A stretch of DNA of 64,000 nt, taken from positions 3,023,853-3,087,852 of the forward strand of contig CH003412.1 of assembly GCA_000149265.1 (NCBI GenBank), given 5' to 3'. The notes under the pieces are model-generated. The model made no database searches and had not been told where the DNA came from. It saw only the letters and a list, made by a program, of their open reading frames with translations. Made by a program: the position numbers and the translations under genes. Positions 1 to 12,124 of this stretch are shown piece after piece (position 1 is the stretch's first letter; every line of letters begins with the position of its first letter). The DNA comes from Ciona savignyi. Lineage: Eukaryota > Chordata > Ascidiacea > Phlebobranchia > Cionidae.

Positions 1-130
1 TATTCATGTAATACTACATTACTTGTGCAATTTCTTTTGTTTGATGTGTCCATTTTATATCATTAATATATAAAATCATAGGAAGTTCAATCGGGTTAAA
101 ACATTGAAAGATGTTATGAGATGTTATTTG

Positions 131-424
131 TCCGGCCCGGTGGTCTAGCGGTTAAGTGCGTCGCCTTTCAATCGAAAGGTTGCAGGTGCGAAACTGGTTG
201 CTAGCTAGTCGGTTGTGTCCTTGGGCAAGGCACTTTACGGACATTGCCTGATCCCAGCGGATTAATGGGTTCTACCAAATTGAAGGAACGTGTCTTTCAT
301 ATACAACACACTGCAATAGCTCCGTTAACCCGACGATGGGCGCGAGGTGATCTGACGATTGCCCGTGTGATAACCCCCTAGGTTTTCCCATTCACGGGGA
401 TAAACATGAATATCCTATCCTATA
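131..424 (+). repeat. tRNA-derived SINE (family 1), full-length copy
   Basis: About 294 bp with a tRNA-like head: an A-box-like TGGTCTAGCGG near 141 and a degenerate B-box-like GGTGCGAAACTGG near 185, resembling a tRNA-Glu. The body has blocks shared with the other copies: 'cattgcctga', 'ggattaatgggttctacc', 'acacactgcaatagctcc' and 'gacgatgggcgcgaggtgat'. It ends in 'tatcctatccta'. This is the most complete family-1 copy in the window and a good reference. I recognise the structure, not the catalogue name. Confidence 0.85.
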
Positions 425-552
425 AACTAATATGTATTAAAAGTTTAAGGTAAATCAGAACCATAGGAAAAAGAATAGTTCTGGTTGTACCTTGTGAGAA
501 AACATACTTTAGATTTAAAGTGGACAAATTGAAGACCATGTTGTCAGTACAT

Positions 553-786
553 CGTCCGACCGGTTAGTCGGTTGTGTTCTTGGGCAAGGAACTTAACGGA
601 CATTGCCTGAACCCAGCGGATTAGTGGGTTCTACTAATTTAATTAAAGGAACGTGTGAATCATACGTAACACACTACAATAGCTCCAATAACCCGACGGT
701 GGGCGCGAAGTAATTTAACGATTTCCCGTGTGTTAACCCCCTTGGCTTTCCAGTTCACACGGATAAACATAAATATACCCTATCTA
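553..786 (+). repeat. SINE family 1, 5'-truncated copy
   Basis: Starts inside the body of the element, after the tRNA-like head ('cggttagtcggttgtgttc'), and runs to the 'aaatataccctatcta' end. The same body blocks occur in the same order as at 131-424, with scattered differences, so it is a diverged older copy. Confidence 0.8.
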
Positions 787-1987
787 GTAGTAACAGTTTC
801 TATCTTTTTAATAGATCTAGACTTTTACTAAAGTAAAAGTATTGGGCACTGAATGGACATTGCCTAAACGTTTATATGCTCGTTTACATACTCCGCTGCG
901 CCAGCTTAATGTTTAGCACAGCAAGGCGTACGCAATGTATCGTTTGCACTCGGACTGTACGACACGTTATTGTAAGCTATTTCATAACTTAATACAATGT
1001 CTTTTATGAGTGAGATTTCGACGAGATTAAACAGTTTGTCTGTACGTGTTGAGTGTAACTTACCAGTAACTGCGTAAGTAGAGTGAGTCAGATTAAAACA
1101 GGGAAATGTGTGGATTTTGCCTCAACTTATTGGTTAAAATTGAACACCAATGCTTAAAATAAAAATAAAACAACATCGACTGTGAAAACGAGGTAGCCTG
1201 ACACATGTACCCTATGTATTATAACGACAGATTTTTCTATCCTCCCATATAAATCGGTGTCGACAACGCAGGTAAATGCTCAGTGAGGTTGCCGAGGTTA
1301 TATTAATGTGTCTTATGAAACATTTATGTGATATTTTAAATTTTGGTTCCTTTTTTGCTTGGTCCTATGACAGTTAGATGACGTCTAATTTATGCACAAC
1401 ATACCGTATAGAGTTATAAATACAACTTAATATTCTTGTTTGTAAGGCCTTGGTTCAAAACCACAAAAACGTTTTTGCCGTGTAGCACCGACATTTTTAA
1501 ATAGAACGCATTGTCTCATATATGCGCAGATTCACACCAGTCCGATTTCGAAGCAAACTACACGTTTTCTGTCGTACGACAAAAACGTGTTTTTTAGATG
1601 TAAAACATGTGGCGTTCAGCAATTATAGTTGCTTGGGGGTAGTTGAGTGCCTATATATATCTTGCACCAAATCTGGCTTAACGTCCCTAGGTATTTAGAC
1701 TCCAACAATCTGACTTTCGTTTTGAAAGGTTTCTTTATTGTAGCTTATAAGTTGACACAGTAAAATACAAGCGGTTAAACTGACTGATTAGACATGTCTG
1801 TAGATGCGCCCCAAAGCAGGCAACTACTTGGTCCGGGTTCCAGAATGCGTTTTTGATAATGGAATAATCCAAAGAATTTACACACAAAACGAACGGGTCA
1901 GCTTGCCACGTATGGCGTAATGTGGGAAGCATTATAGAAAACATCATTGCGGATATTAAAGCCGATTGATATAGGCCAAAGAAAAAT
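787..1987. other. AT-rich intergenic stretch, no gene seen
   Basis: No recognisable coding exon, tRNA or full-length repeat. It holds a near-perfect palindrome (1561-1589) and a segment at about 1521-1554 resembling one at about 31211-31244. Confidence 0.6.
1561..1589. repeat. 29-bp near-perfect palindrome
   Basis: The arms CACGTTTT and AAAACGTG flank the perfect 12-base palindrome TGTCGTACGACA; only the position just outside that core is mismatched. A second short palindrome, AAAAACGTTTTT, lies about 100 bp upstream near 1466. Could be a protein-binding dyad or the fold-back part of a small transposon. Confidence 0.75.
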
Positions 1988-2290
1988 TTGCGGTTTAGTG
2001 CGGCGCCTTTTAGCCAAAAGGATGCAGGTACGAAACTGGTCGCTAGTTTGTCAGCTGTGTCCTTGTGCAAGACACTTAACGAACATTGCCTGAACCAAGC
2101 GGATTAATGGGTTCTACCAAATTGAAGGAATGTTTCAATTATACAACACACTGCAATAGCTCCGGTGACCTGACGGTGGGCGCGATGTGATTTGACGACT
2201 GCCCGTGTGTAGCCCCCCTTAGTTTTTCCATTCACGGTTAACCCCCTTGGTTTTCCCACTCGCGGGGATAAACCTGAATATTCTATTTTA
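1988..2290 (+). repeat. SINE family 1, nearly full-length copy
   Basis: Carries the degenerate tRNA-like head ('tgcggtttagtgcggcgcc') and all body blocks, with a short duplicated piece near the 3' end ('gttaacccccttgg'). It ends about 30 bp before the LTR-element copy at 2318. Confidence 0.8.
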
Positions 2291-2317
2291 AGTATCACGA
2301 TGTTTTTTTTAGTATCA

Positions 2318-4315
2318 CGATGTCCCGGAGCATCCCAGGCGAAAATAACCATCGAAGTAATTAGTAAACGATTTCACGGAGTTTCGAGCATTTTACACGT
2401 AGATCCTGCAAAATACTTGAAGAACCTGGTTGGGCGAATAAGTACAGAACTAGAATTATGCAATCGTGCATTACAATCTGGTGCCATGTATGTTAATGCG
2501 TGATAAATGTTTTCTAAAATGTAGTGAAAGTGTAATCTCTCATTCCAGGTAGCAACGCCACAATTTGCATTACATGAGCCATAATTTCACCTTTGTCAGC
2601 TAATAAACCAAGGTGTATACAGTATACGCCTATACTGAATCACTTTCCAGTGAGCATAAAAAATGCAGCGATGATCTCGCCATGCAACAAAAGCGCAACA
2701 TAAAAAAATACGCAAAAACAAAAACCGAGCGACCTATCATATAGGTTTTACGACTCGTATCAGATAAGGAAGGTAAACTCGCTCGGAAGTATTTCCAACA
2801 CCGAACAAAAAGCAAAATATCAATATGCAGAACATAAACCGTGTCTCGTCATTACTGTGCGGTGTTTGTAAAATCCTATTTTACACACGAAATAAATAAA
2901 CTGTAGCGTTGTAAAGCGGGTACGATCACTTTTTACACAGGCTGACCGCAAACGCGTGGGGCAGGGGCGATCAGACTTCAAAGGACAAAATACAAAACTC
3001 GAGCCGCTGCCAAAAACGAGTGTATAATCGCGTGAACAAGACGCATAATTTGCGTGAGACAATTAAAAAGATAGCAAACGCCTCGTCGGCGATAACATTT
3101 CAAATCTGGCGCGAACGAACAAAACAAAACCTCGTTCAACGTGTAAATGCGCCTATTATACTGGATGGCTTGGCGAAGCATGGCTTTATTTACTTAAGTT
3201 CATAATAGCATAAACGTGAAAGCGTTAGGCTACTATCATTGTTTGAGACGGAGTGCATGTATAGCAATTGTAGAGGGCGCATTTGCTATTCATGTTTGTT
3301 AGTAAGTCTGTAGAGTAAAGCATCGATATTAAGCATTCTTGCAACAGCCTAGTAGTACCATCTAACCATTTCAGGAACACTAGTATTTGCAATCGTTGTA
3401 GACTAAAATTACACAGAGTTTTTTGTTTGGTTTATTTATTTTTGCCCGAATATTAAAAAATGGCAAACGAATCAAATCACGACATAGGAAAAGGAAAAGA
3501 CGGCAAAACGAACAAGCGTTAAAACACGTCATTTTAAAGGATATAATTTAATAAATATACCAGACGCGGCCGCCAAACCTAAGCGAAATAACAATAATAA
3601 GCAAACAAAACTTAAATAAGACCAAAACAATATAGAGCCCTGAAAAACACTGTGCGGTAAAGCGCGACCAGTACTGATAGGGGAGCCGCCTTTAGAAGGT
3701 GTGGCCCGAAAGCGCGGAACAGCGTGAAAAAAAAGCTAAAATGAAATTTCACTAATTTCAGTTGACATTTAGTTTATAGAAGCTACAAAAGTAATAATAC
3801 AATTCTTTCATTTTTTCGTAAAGGGAACGTCGTCTTGCATATTTTCTTCTTTCGCAACGAAACCTACTTCGCCGTGGTTTAAAATTGACTCGAATATAGA
3901 GAGCGTTGTCTTGTGGAATATTCGTCAACTTCGTCTAGCGAATTTGGGGCATTGGCTTGAAGTTACTTGTTTTTCTTGTACTTGAAACTTCGAATTGAAG
4001 TTAAGGCTGGAAATTTTCTGTTTCGGGAAGGTGCGTGTCCATTTTAACAAGAGTCACCACTGTGGGCTTGCGCTTTTCTTTTGGATATCTGAACGTTTTA
4101 GGTGGGAACGTTTTATATCTGCTCTTTTACTAACTGTTGGAAAACTATGTTAATGATTTAAACAGCGGCAATACAAAGGCACTTACAAATTACGTCAGGA
4201 GTAATAAAACTCGTGAGAGTCTTTAAACCTCAAACGTTAAAAAACGACGTTTAAAACATAAAATATTTTAAACATGAAATAAATTAAAACAAAATATATG
4301 TTCGAGCTATAACAT
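2318..4315 (+). mobile_element. old, incomplete copy of a non-coding LTR-type element
   Basis: From about 2318 to 4050 this matches the interior of the element at 36205-39036 in the same order (for example 'gcaacgccacaatttgcat', 'cacgaaataaataaactg', 'aagggaacgtcgtcttgc'). From about 4053 to 4310 it matches parts of that element's LTR. No left LTR is present. It is clearly more diverged than the copy at 36 kb, so it is older and incomplete. No gag, pol or env-like coding was seen. Small open frames inside it look fortuitous. Confidence 0.75.
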
Positions 4316-4540
4316 AAAGACCAGGTAATTTTTAGGGAATTACCCCTTGTCAAGGGAATTCACATAATAAGGTAAAGAATTCTATATATATATACACATT
4401 GAGTGCAGTCACACAAAATGTGATTTACAAATGATGGTAGACGTCATTTAATTCTCCATAACTTGAAATAAATGCAACTAATAACTCAGCTTATTGTACG
4501 GAACAATATTGAACTACAAATCGACACATTTGCCATTAAC

Positions 4541-5988
4541 TCATAACTGAGCAAGAGTTTTCATAATAGAAATAGATGAAGCTAGATAACCTGACCCAAA
4601 ATGATTCCAATGATTCAAATAATGGAACAGCTGGTATAACTTTAATCTACTTTTAAAACCTTTGTCCATCGGAATAATTTGATGGTATGAATCAAAAAAC
4701 TGTGTTGGAAACCCTCCAAACATATGTGCTATTGATAAATCAAATTCGTGATGGCCATACAATGAGGCAGGATCGAATATGCAAGGCTGCCCATCGGTTT
4801 CGCCAGTATTCCCGCTCCATAGATCGCCATGTAATAAAGATGGAACGATTTTTAACTCATTTGGTATTAGTTTGGAAAGGTTTCTTTGTATCTGCGACCA
4901 TAGGGTTAGAGCTTCTCGTTCTTGGTATGTATTCTCGATTAAATTTAATTGAGCTTGTAAACGATTTCGGGCGAAAAATTCCAACCAACTTTCATGCCAA
5001 TCATTAGGCATACCAATTGATCCACAACATGTAGTCGTCTCAAATCCAAATGAATGTACACCTTCACTAGACTGCCCAATGTATCCAGATTGTTTGGCAG
5101 CAGTATCTATCATTTCCTTATTGTGCAAGTGCATTTTTGCTAATGCTCTCCCAAGATCTAAACAAAAAATGTATTTTAAAAACAATACTACAGCCTTCTC
5201 TAATAACTTAGTACAAACTTTATTTAAAAAAGTGTTAGATCATTGTAACATGCAACTGTAACATTTGGTATGTTAAAATAACCCAGATCTTAACCGGCTG
5301 TTTGCTATAGTTGTATGTTTTTAAAAGCAATATGTAAAACAATTGTGGCTTTAATAAGTTAAACAAGAACTGAGGCAATTTATCTATCATGTAAAACACA
5401 CTGAAATAATTTCAAGTGTAATATAACCTTGAATTTTTCCACCCCTAAGAATCAAAGAAAAGGAACATAAAGTAAAGAATTTTACTTGCTGCTTCTTGAT
5501 TCAATGAATTCAACTCCAAATATTCCATCGCAAAGTAACAAGTGTCATTATGATCAAATACTTTCAGTGGCTTTGGAGCTTTTACAGTTTGCGTTCCAAT
5601 AATAGCACTTACACTTGCAAATTCACCATCAAACATTGTCCTAATAATTGGTTTGGCAGTATTGTTAATGAAAACAAAAATACTTATAAATAAAGGATAA
5701 AATATTTGTTTTTATCTTCATGTGTTACACCAAACCTTTAAATTTAAGTAATTTTTTAACAAACTAATTAAATATAGTGAATCAATAAAATGCCAGGTCT
5801 AGAGAATTAACACATAGAAGCGTGGTCTTAGTAATTAATTACCTTGATCCAGTTTTTGTATTTTTTTTCACAAATATTTTCATACCATCAGCAAGATAAA
5901 TATCGGCAGAGCTGATACACCCTCCAGTCGCCGCCCCCAATGACTTAACAGTGCTACAATCAAGCTCTTCTTGCAATGTATTTTCCAT
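4541..5988 (-). CDS. FN3K: fructosamine-3-kinase / ketosamine-3-kinase
   Basis: Three exons on the minus strand: 5843-5988, 5486-5640 and 4541-5157. They join in frame to a 305-residue protein, against about 309 for human FN3K. The family phosphorylates ketosamines on glycated proteins, which then decompose and free the amine. Visible motifs: a P-loop region ending TGGCIS with Cys24, the cysteine described as a redox switch in this family; Lys41 (IFVKKN); the catalytic loop HGDLWSGN (210-217); and the metal-binding Asp229 in FDPAS. The start is the only ATG in a good position. A pyrimidine-rich AG (TTTTTCAG) lies about 17 bases upstream and could be a trans-splice acceptor (inference). FN3K and FN3K-related protein cannot be told apart here. 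The upstream neighbour AP4B1 has the same orientation, 261 bp away. Confidence 0.94.
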
Positions 5989-6249
5989 AACCTACCCTTT
6001 TCTACTGAAAAATATGCTGTGTTCCATTAATATATATATAAATTTTTAAATATAAAAAAACTTGGGTGATCAACAACATCAACCTTCCCTTGTTAGGGGC
6101 AGGCAAAATCTAAAACTAAGCACCAGTACTTTGTTTAAAGAGCAATACACAGTCTTAGTAATTAGCTTAGCACATGTAACATATTAGTATTATAATATTA
6201 TATATGTATTTAAGTGATATTACCATTAATTTTAAGTTCAAAGTTAGTG

Positions 6250-8007
6250 TTATTTATTCTTCACTGACAAAGCTATTTGAGAAATTGCGTTAAAATTATC
6301 CTCAACATCAAAAATACCTGTTTCACCATTAAAAACAATTGGGCCAGCTGAGTTTAAAACTTCCATTGCCATTGCATTGTTATGCTTTAAAACTCCATGA
6401 TACAGTTTCACATTATCATACAATACACCTTTGCCAAGTGCTACAATTTTAGTGAAAGCAACTTTTAGGGAATGTTCAAAGCATTTTGGCCACTTTAAAA
6501 AAAGTAACACAAGGGTTCTTAATATCCAATAGGTCATAACATTGTTAATAATCATGTCACCAAAGTAGAATGAAGTTTCAGTGAACATAATGTCATGTAA
6601 CTGTTTCAAGTGGATTTCAGTTGCATTTTGCACCACTAACCACAAAACTGAAGATTTTGAAACATCTGATAAAAGAGAATTGTATGATAACAACAGGTTT
6701 TTTGTCAAATCCTTGGAAAACAAAATTTGTTTGGATTCACTTTCACATGAAGTTGACATTATTTTTGCCAAAACTGCGACACATGCATCTAAAATTATAG
6801 GTTGTTTTGATGTAAGCAGATGATTTAATGTACTTAGTATAGCGGAAGGTAAAAACGTATATAAAGCACCCAACAAGTCAAAGGCCGATTTTACTACATT
6901 AGGTTGATTTGTCCTGTGCAAATAAGGTTTCAAGTTGTTGAATATCATTTCAGCATTTTGTTGCGACGCTAAAAGACACAGCAGTTTTAATTTTTCCACT
7001 TTAATATGTTCAGAATCACCGTACAACAATATAAAGTGGTGAAGTTGATTTTGCAGTTGTGTTTTGGCATTTGAATTGTTTCGATCCATGACAAACTGAC
7101 CTAAACATCGGAAAATTACAAATTTTTGAGCTGAACTACTAAATGTTAGAATCCTCAAGTACCTTGCAACCAAATGGGCCGTCACATCTCTTTTAACATT
7201 AAACAAATCTTTTGATATTTTTAACATCAAGGAGAAACTCCCCATTGATAGAGATGTCCTTGATGTCAGCTTTGTTATTGGATCAAGTATATTTAAAACC
7301 CTAAAAACTTGATTTTCAGTAAATTTTTCACATTTTAGCTTTGAATTAGCCAATGTTAATATCATAACTCTGGGCCAGTATTCCAATAAGTCTATCCTCT
7401 CAATTAATGATTGAATGTACTGATGAAGAGATGGGTTTGTGACATCACAGTGAGCAATACATCTGACACAATTCACCACGACTGCAGGATCAGGATCAGA
7501 TTCCAAAAGCTTTATAACTGTTTCTAAAAAATGCTTCAGCTCATCTTGGCTTTGATTGAAAATTTGTGCAACTCCCATTACAGCCAAACATCTTACACTA
7601 GGAGTTGGGTCTTGAAGTCCTTTTTCAGTTGATCGTAGAATTAATCCACTTGATTTTTCCCAACTTGAATTTAGCATAGTGACACTTCTGATCGCACACG
7701 AGCGTACAATCGGGCTCGGATCAGTCAAATCCGCAAAAATTGAGTTCGTCATTAAAAGTAGTAAATCAGGGTATATTTCAACCGCTAGCGTAAGGTATAA
7801 ATACACTAATTTCTTTATCCTAGGGTCTTTAAGATGACTGAACTGAATAATTTCTTCAAAAACTTCTTCTTGCAATGTTGGAGGCTGTCCTTTAGTAGCA
7901 ATTAGGACATTTTCAATTTCTGCCAATTTTTCATTCAAATGTGTTGAATCGAGACAAATCACTTTTAAAAGCCGTTGCTTTAATATCATTGAACCAAAAT
8001 CTGACAT
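6250..8007 (-). CDS. AP4B1: AP-4 complex beta subunit-like adaptin, trunk only
   Basis: Single exon, 585 residues. AP-4 is a clathrin-independent adaptor at the trans-Golgi network. The sequence is an adaptin N-terminal (HEAT-type) trunk. KKLVYLYL (65-72), DPSPIVRSCAIRS (96-108) and DPDPAVVVNC (171-180) follow the human beta-4 pattern, and further similarity continues to about residue 560. Human AP4B1 is about 739 residues. The hinge and C-terminal ear, which binds tepsin, are missing here. The 261 bp between the stop and FN3K contain stops in all frames and cannot encode an ear. The last codons overlap AATAAA, a possible polyadenylation signal. A beta subunit of another AP complex is less likely, because the VVVNC and following segments fit beta-4 best. 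Confidence 0.82.
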   Translation of the reverse strand: MSDFGSMILKQRLLKVICLDSTHLNEKLAEIENVLIATKGQPPTLQEEVFEEIIQFSHLKDPRIKKLVYLYLTLAVEIYPDLLLLMTNSIFADLTDPSPIVRSCAIRSVTMLNSSWEKSSGLILRSTEKGLQDPTPSVRCLAVMGVAQIFNQSQDELKHFLETVIKLLESDPDPAVVVNCVRCIAHCDVTNPSLHQYIQSLIERIDLLEYWPRVMILTLANSKLKCEKFTENQVFRVLNILDPITKLTSRTSLSMGSFSLMLKISKDLFNVKRDVTAHLVARYLRILTFSSSAQKFVIFRCLGQFVMDRNNSNAKTQLQNQLHHFILLYGDSEHIKVEKLKLLCLLASQQNAEMIFNNLKPYLHRTNQPNVVKSAFDLLGALYTFLPSAILSTLNHLLTSKQPIILDACVAVLAKIMSTSCESESKQILFSKDLTKNLLLSYNSLLSDVSKSSVLWLVVQNATEIHLKQLHDIMFTETSFYFGDMIINNVMTYWILRTLVLLFLKWPKCFEHSLKVAFTKIVALGKGVLYDNVKLYHGVLKHNNAMAMEVLNSAGPIVFNGETGIFDVEDNFNAISQIALSVKNK

Positions 8008-8008
8008 T

Positions 8009-8254
8009 TTAAAACTTTACTATATTTGGCTTTAAAATACTAGTAATTTGATTAAGATAAATTGATGCGTCAATTGTATTCTGGCAGGAAAAATCGACAC
8101 TTAGGATACATGCACAGTTATCTTTGGATAATTTTAGTAAAATCTGTATAACAATGAAGAATTTATTTCTGTTATTTTTAGTTAAATCATGAAAAACTGG
8201 CAGCAGCTTATTACTTTCAAAATAGATTTTGTTTGGGCATTGCTGCCAAACCAT
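8009..8254 (-). CDS. possible small protein just upstream of AP4B1
   Basis: An 81-codon frame begins at ATG 8254 and ends one base before the AP4B1 start codon. The frame stays open upstream to about 8368 without another ATG, about 120 codons in all. I recognise no domain. The composition (Lys/Asn/Ile-rich) is what AT-rich DNA gives by chance. The tight abutment would fit an ascidian operon, but I see no strong splice acceptor between the two. Could be fortuitous. Confidence 0.2.
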   Translation of the reverse strand: MVWQQCPNKIYFESNKLLPVFHDLTKNNRNKFFIVIQILLKLSKDNCACILSVDFSCQNTIDASIYLNQITSILKPNIVKF

Positions 8255-11200
8255 GTTATAATATTCTTCACCTGATCTCAGCAGAACATAATATATTTTG
8301 TTTTCGAAAACTATGCATTTGTAAACCCTAACCTTGAGTCTAGCCGATTTGAATATAATACTAGATGATTATCCGTGAAGTAAGAGAACAAAACTCCTTA
8401 TAACATGGAAAAACATCATACTATTATTTGCAAACAGTGGGTATCTTGAAGCTTTTGTTGTGGTGCATATGCTTGGTTAATTTATAATTAATCTTTGATA
8501 ACTGAGCTGTCAAAAGTAGGAAACTAAATACGGGTTGGTCACAATTTAAAACAAATTCTGAACACATGGTGAATTATAGCAAATAAAAAATTAAAAACAT
8601 GACTATAAAACATAAATTTTCTCTATAAATTTTATCATATTTGATGACAGATATCCCCACATAACTGCCCTAAAATGCAGTGCAAACGCAGAAGATTTGT
8701 AACTGAACTTCCAATAGGGAATAACGGGTCAACGTCTGTTAGGTGGCTTGCCCACAATACCCCCACACGGCCTACTAGACATGTTTGGCATAAAGCTGAA
8801 CTAACTAAATTAATATTAAAATAATTAAAATGACCCAATGCCGAGGCAACCATGGCGGGTTGCCAAAAGGAAAAAAACTTATGGGGAAAGCCCCGCCTAC
8901 TATTTACAAACTTTTAAACGCATTGAAGTGAAACTTATAAGATCGTAGAGGGGATACATGGTCGTTCAAAGAATGGCATCAGCCGTCTTTTTGTGTACAT
9001 ATATGCAATGTTTACGGTTATTTGGCCGAATAGTTAACCAGACCGATACATATATTTGCCGTCTTTCCCGTTCCTGTGTCGTGCTTATATTCGATTGCCA
9101 TTTTAAAAAACTGGGGCAAAAATGAATAAACTAAACTAAACTCAAAGGGGGTATTAAAAATATGGTGGTTAACACTGTCTAGTTTTGGGTGCGATTTAAC
9201 GTTTCTTTTCCGACGTAACAATATAATTTCTTAAATCGGATTAAGTTTATGTAAGTTTATACTGCGACACGATACTGGCAGTGAACATAATTTAGTACTC
9301 GAAACACATACTATACAGATGTGATGGTAGAACGTGAAGTTTACGGCACAAGGGGGCGAATTCGCAAAATAATATGCACACAACAAGAAACTAAATACCA
9401 CCATAAAACTTAATAGCTTACAACCATTATGATTATATACCTATTGATACCGGTAGTAATTATAACACGAGGTAATTAAAGTATTCGTGTGGAAATGAAA
9501 TTTTTACACACGTCTCTTTGTTCATTTTAAGTTGAATAACCAGATCCCAACAATTAAATAGCTAGGGTCAAACGGTCATGACGTAGGTCAAAATGATTCG
9601 AACAAGGAGAAACCTTTAAAAATACTGACAGATTACTTGTATGAGAGACAAACATATTTTAAATAGGATTTTCAATAAGGCCATCCCGTACCAAATGGTG
9701 TATTATAGCCTACCGCAGAGGAAATGCAACGTTGATGGAATTGTCAACATCGCCATATAAAAATTCATTTGATTCTAGTTGGTTGTTACTTTGGTCAGGG
9801 CACGTGGACGGTGACTTTCTCGACTATGTGATAACCAGAGAGTCTGACTGCTGGTGTTAATCCGTTTTCGTTGGATGGATAAATAGATGGATGTGTCATT
9901 TCTATTTTGGCCCTTAAGGAAATCACGTTGAGAGATTTATCCACGGTAACCGTCTAATAACTGGCGTCCAAGCTCCACTTGGCGAAGTTAATTGGGCAAT
10001 AAAAGCATTTCAGTCACATGGAAAAACAAGAGCATTTTGAAGGTCCAGTTTTGCCCCGCGTCATGTATAAGTTAAGAACGACATGCATGCCATGTTTTTG
10101 CTTCCACGCAACTTTCCCATGGTCATAAAATACCGCAACTGTGTCTGCCACGAAACAGAAACAAGAAACGGAAAGGTCAAGAAAACTATTCGGTGTTTTC
10201 CGAATCACGATGATTATAGAACATTAAACATGCTGTGAAATAGAGCCGACACATATTTAACGCATGACCCTCCTCGGCCTAAGTCAGGTTATCAAAGCTA
10301 CCACAGTAGATGAATGGCTAATTCATTTACACCATACGTTTTTGAATCGTTTTTGGCTCGGAGAGCGGCAAAACATGTCACTTTGCAGGGGGAAATTCGA
10401 TTACAACCAACAGATACTTTGCATACTATTATTAAATGTGCTGTATAGCTGTGTCATTGCGCTAGAAATAATTCCAGAAAAGGGCAAGTGAAACGACCAG
10501 TCACGCCATTCCGGGTTGTGATTAAAATCGTGCAATGTGTAACTGTCTCGATAATTGCAAAGCAACGCTTTATTTTGTGTAAATAATTTCTTGTCGGTTT
10601 TAATTAGTCCCCTTGCAGCTTTGTTATCTGGTGAAGAGGTATATTTGAGTTCGCCTTTAAAATAGATTTGAAAAGATAATTTTAGAATCTTATAATTTAT
10701 TTTACAGAGGATACACAAACGAATGATTGACAATATATATTTTTGGCTAAAACAACTGCACAATGTTGCAATCGTATGTTCCTGATTTAGGTGTTATTAT
10801 TAAGAGCTATATGTGAACTCTTTACCTCAATTTAGGCTATAAGCAATGCGTGCAAAACACCAGAAAGTCAACCACGCTTAACTCATGATTGTATTTAGAA
10901 AGCCATCTTCGCTTAATCAGCATGGCATTGAATAAGAGTGAATAAGAAATGCTGATGTTAAGCAAAGCTGGTTGTATTATGTGGAGTTAGGAAAGCTGTT
11001 GTTTACCCAGAATAGCACGTCGGTGAATAGTTTATTTATTAATTCAAATTTAAAGAATATGATCTAAAATATTTTCTCATAAAAATATATACGTAAAGTC
11101 GTTTTTAGGTTGTTTTTTTGTGTTGTAGGATACCTTTATTCACACGACAAAATATCAGTAAGAGGTGGCAGTTGAACATTTTAAATTTCTTGTTCGATGA

Positions 11201-11981
11201 CACACAAACAGTTTTGTCGGGTTTAATACACTTGTCCTCGGTTCGCAGGAAACACAAATCGGTAAATGTTTCGATTTGACGCCAGTACAAGGATTATACT
11301 TTAAAACCACTCAAAATCGGAATAGTGGTGCATAAGGAAGGAGGCCAAAAATATAAATAGTATTTTAAAGCAAGTTTATACCTTCAAAACAAGCTTTGAT
11401 TGGCACAGATACACGTACTGTGGCATAGATGCAAAAAAACAGAACCGTGGTGTAATTTGACGCAGATGCACATAATGAAGTCATGATTTTTCCTAACCTT
11501 GCGGGAATGTCAAGGCGGCATTTTGTACACCATTTGCTTGGGGAGAAACACGAACGCTAATTAAAACCAACAAGCTTACACACCGACATTAACTAAAACA
11601 GTAAAACGTACGACAAGAGATTATACCAAGCAACGCACGCAGCTTGTACAATGTACACAATGGATGGCACTTTCCGGTTACAGACTGTTTATGCTGCGAA
11701 AATAAAGTTGCTTAAAGGCGTTCGTGCTCAAAGCATTTGAGTTTCAAAAGCATGAAAGTTTCGACTTGGGTTTGGAAATCAAAATGTACAATTTATTTAT
11801 ATCTTTTAATTAGTGTTTCGACTTTTTTGCACGGCATATACTAATAGATAAAGGTGTGGTAATATGTGAGGCAGGGGTGTAAAACTATATTTTGTCCGAA
11901 GTATTTTTAAACACTGAGAAGATTTCTTTTTAGATTTTAAGTTAATTTTAGTTTTGATCGGTTTGACTTGTTAGATCACGT

Positions 11982-12124
11982 TTTTAGAGGTACTGGATGT
12001 TTGGGTTATTTTTCGATGCGTACGTATACTGTAAGCTATTAGTTTCTAAAGTGTTTTTTTTTCTGTGAGTAAGCTATAGTTTCTAAAGGTACTTTGTGTT
12101 TGGGTTATTTTTTGATGAGTAAGT
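11982..12124 (+). repeat. short degenerate direct repeat
   Basis: The block 'ggtactggatgtttgggtta' near 11990 recurs as 'ggtactttgtgtttgggtta' near 12088. The parts 'gtaagctatta' / 'gtaagctatag' and 'gtttctaaag' / 'gtttctaaagg' are also repeated. Two or three imperfect copies of a unit of roughly 50-100 bp. Confidence 0.5.

Noticed and set aside
131-205. A genuine tRNA-Glu gene
   Set aside because: No matching 3' acceptor strand; the tRNA-like part continues into a shared 220-bp body found in many copies.
2300-3205. Several 60-80 codon frames on both strands
   Set aside because: They lie inside the non-coding LTR-type copy, are not kept in the copy at 36-38 kb, and resemble no family.
10401-10763. 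120-codon minus-strand frame
   Set aside because: AT-rich composition with many Ile/Lys/Asn and Cys, no domain, no splice context or neighbour support.
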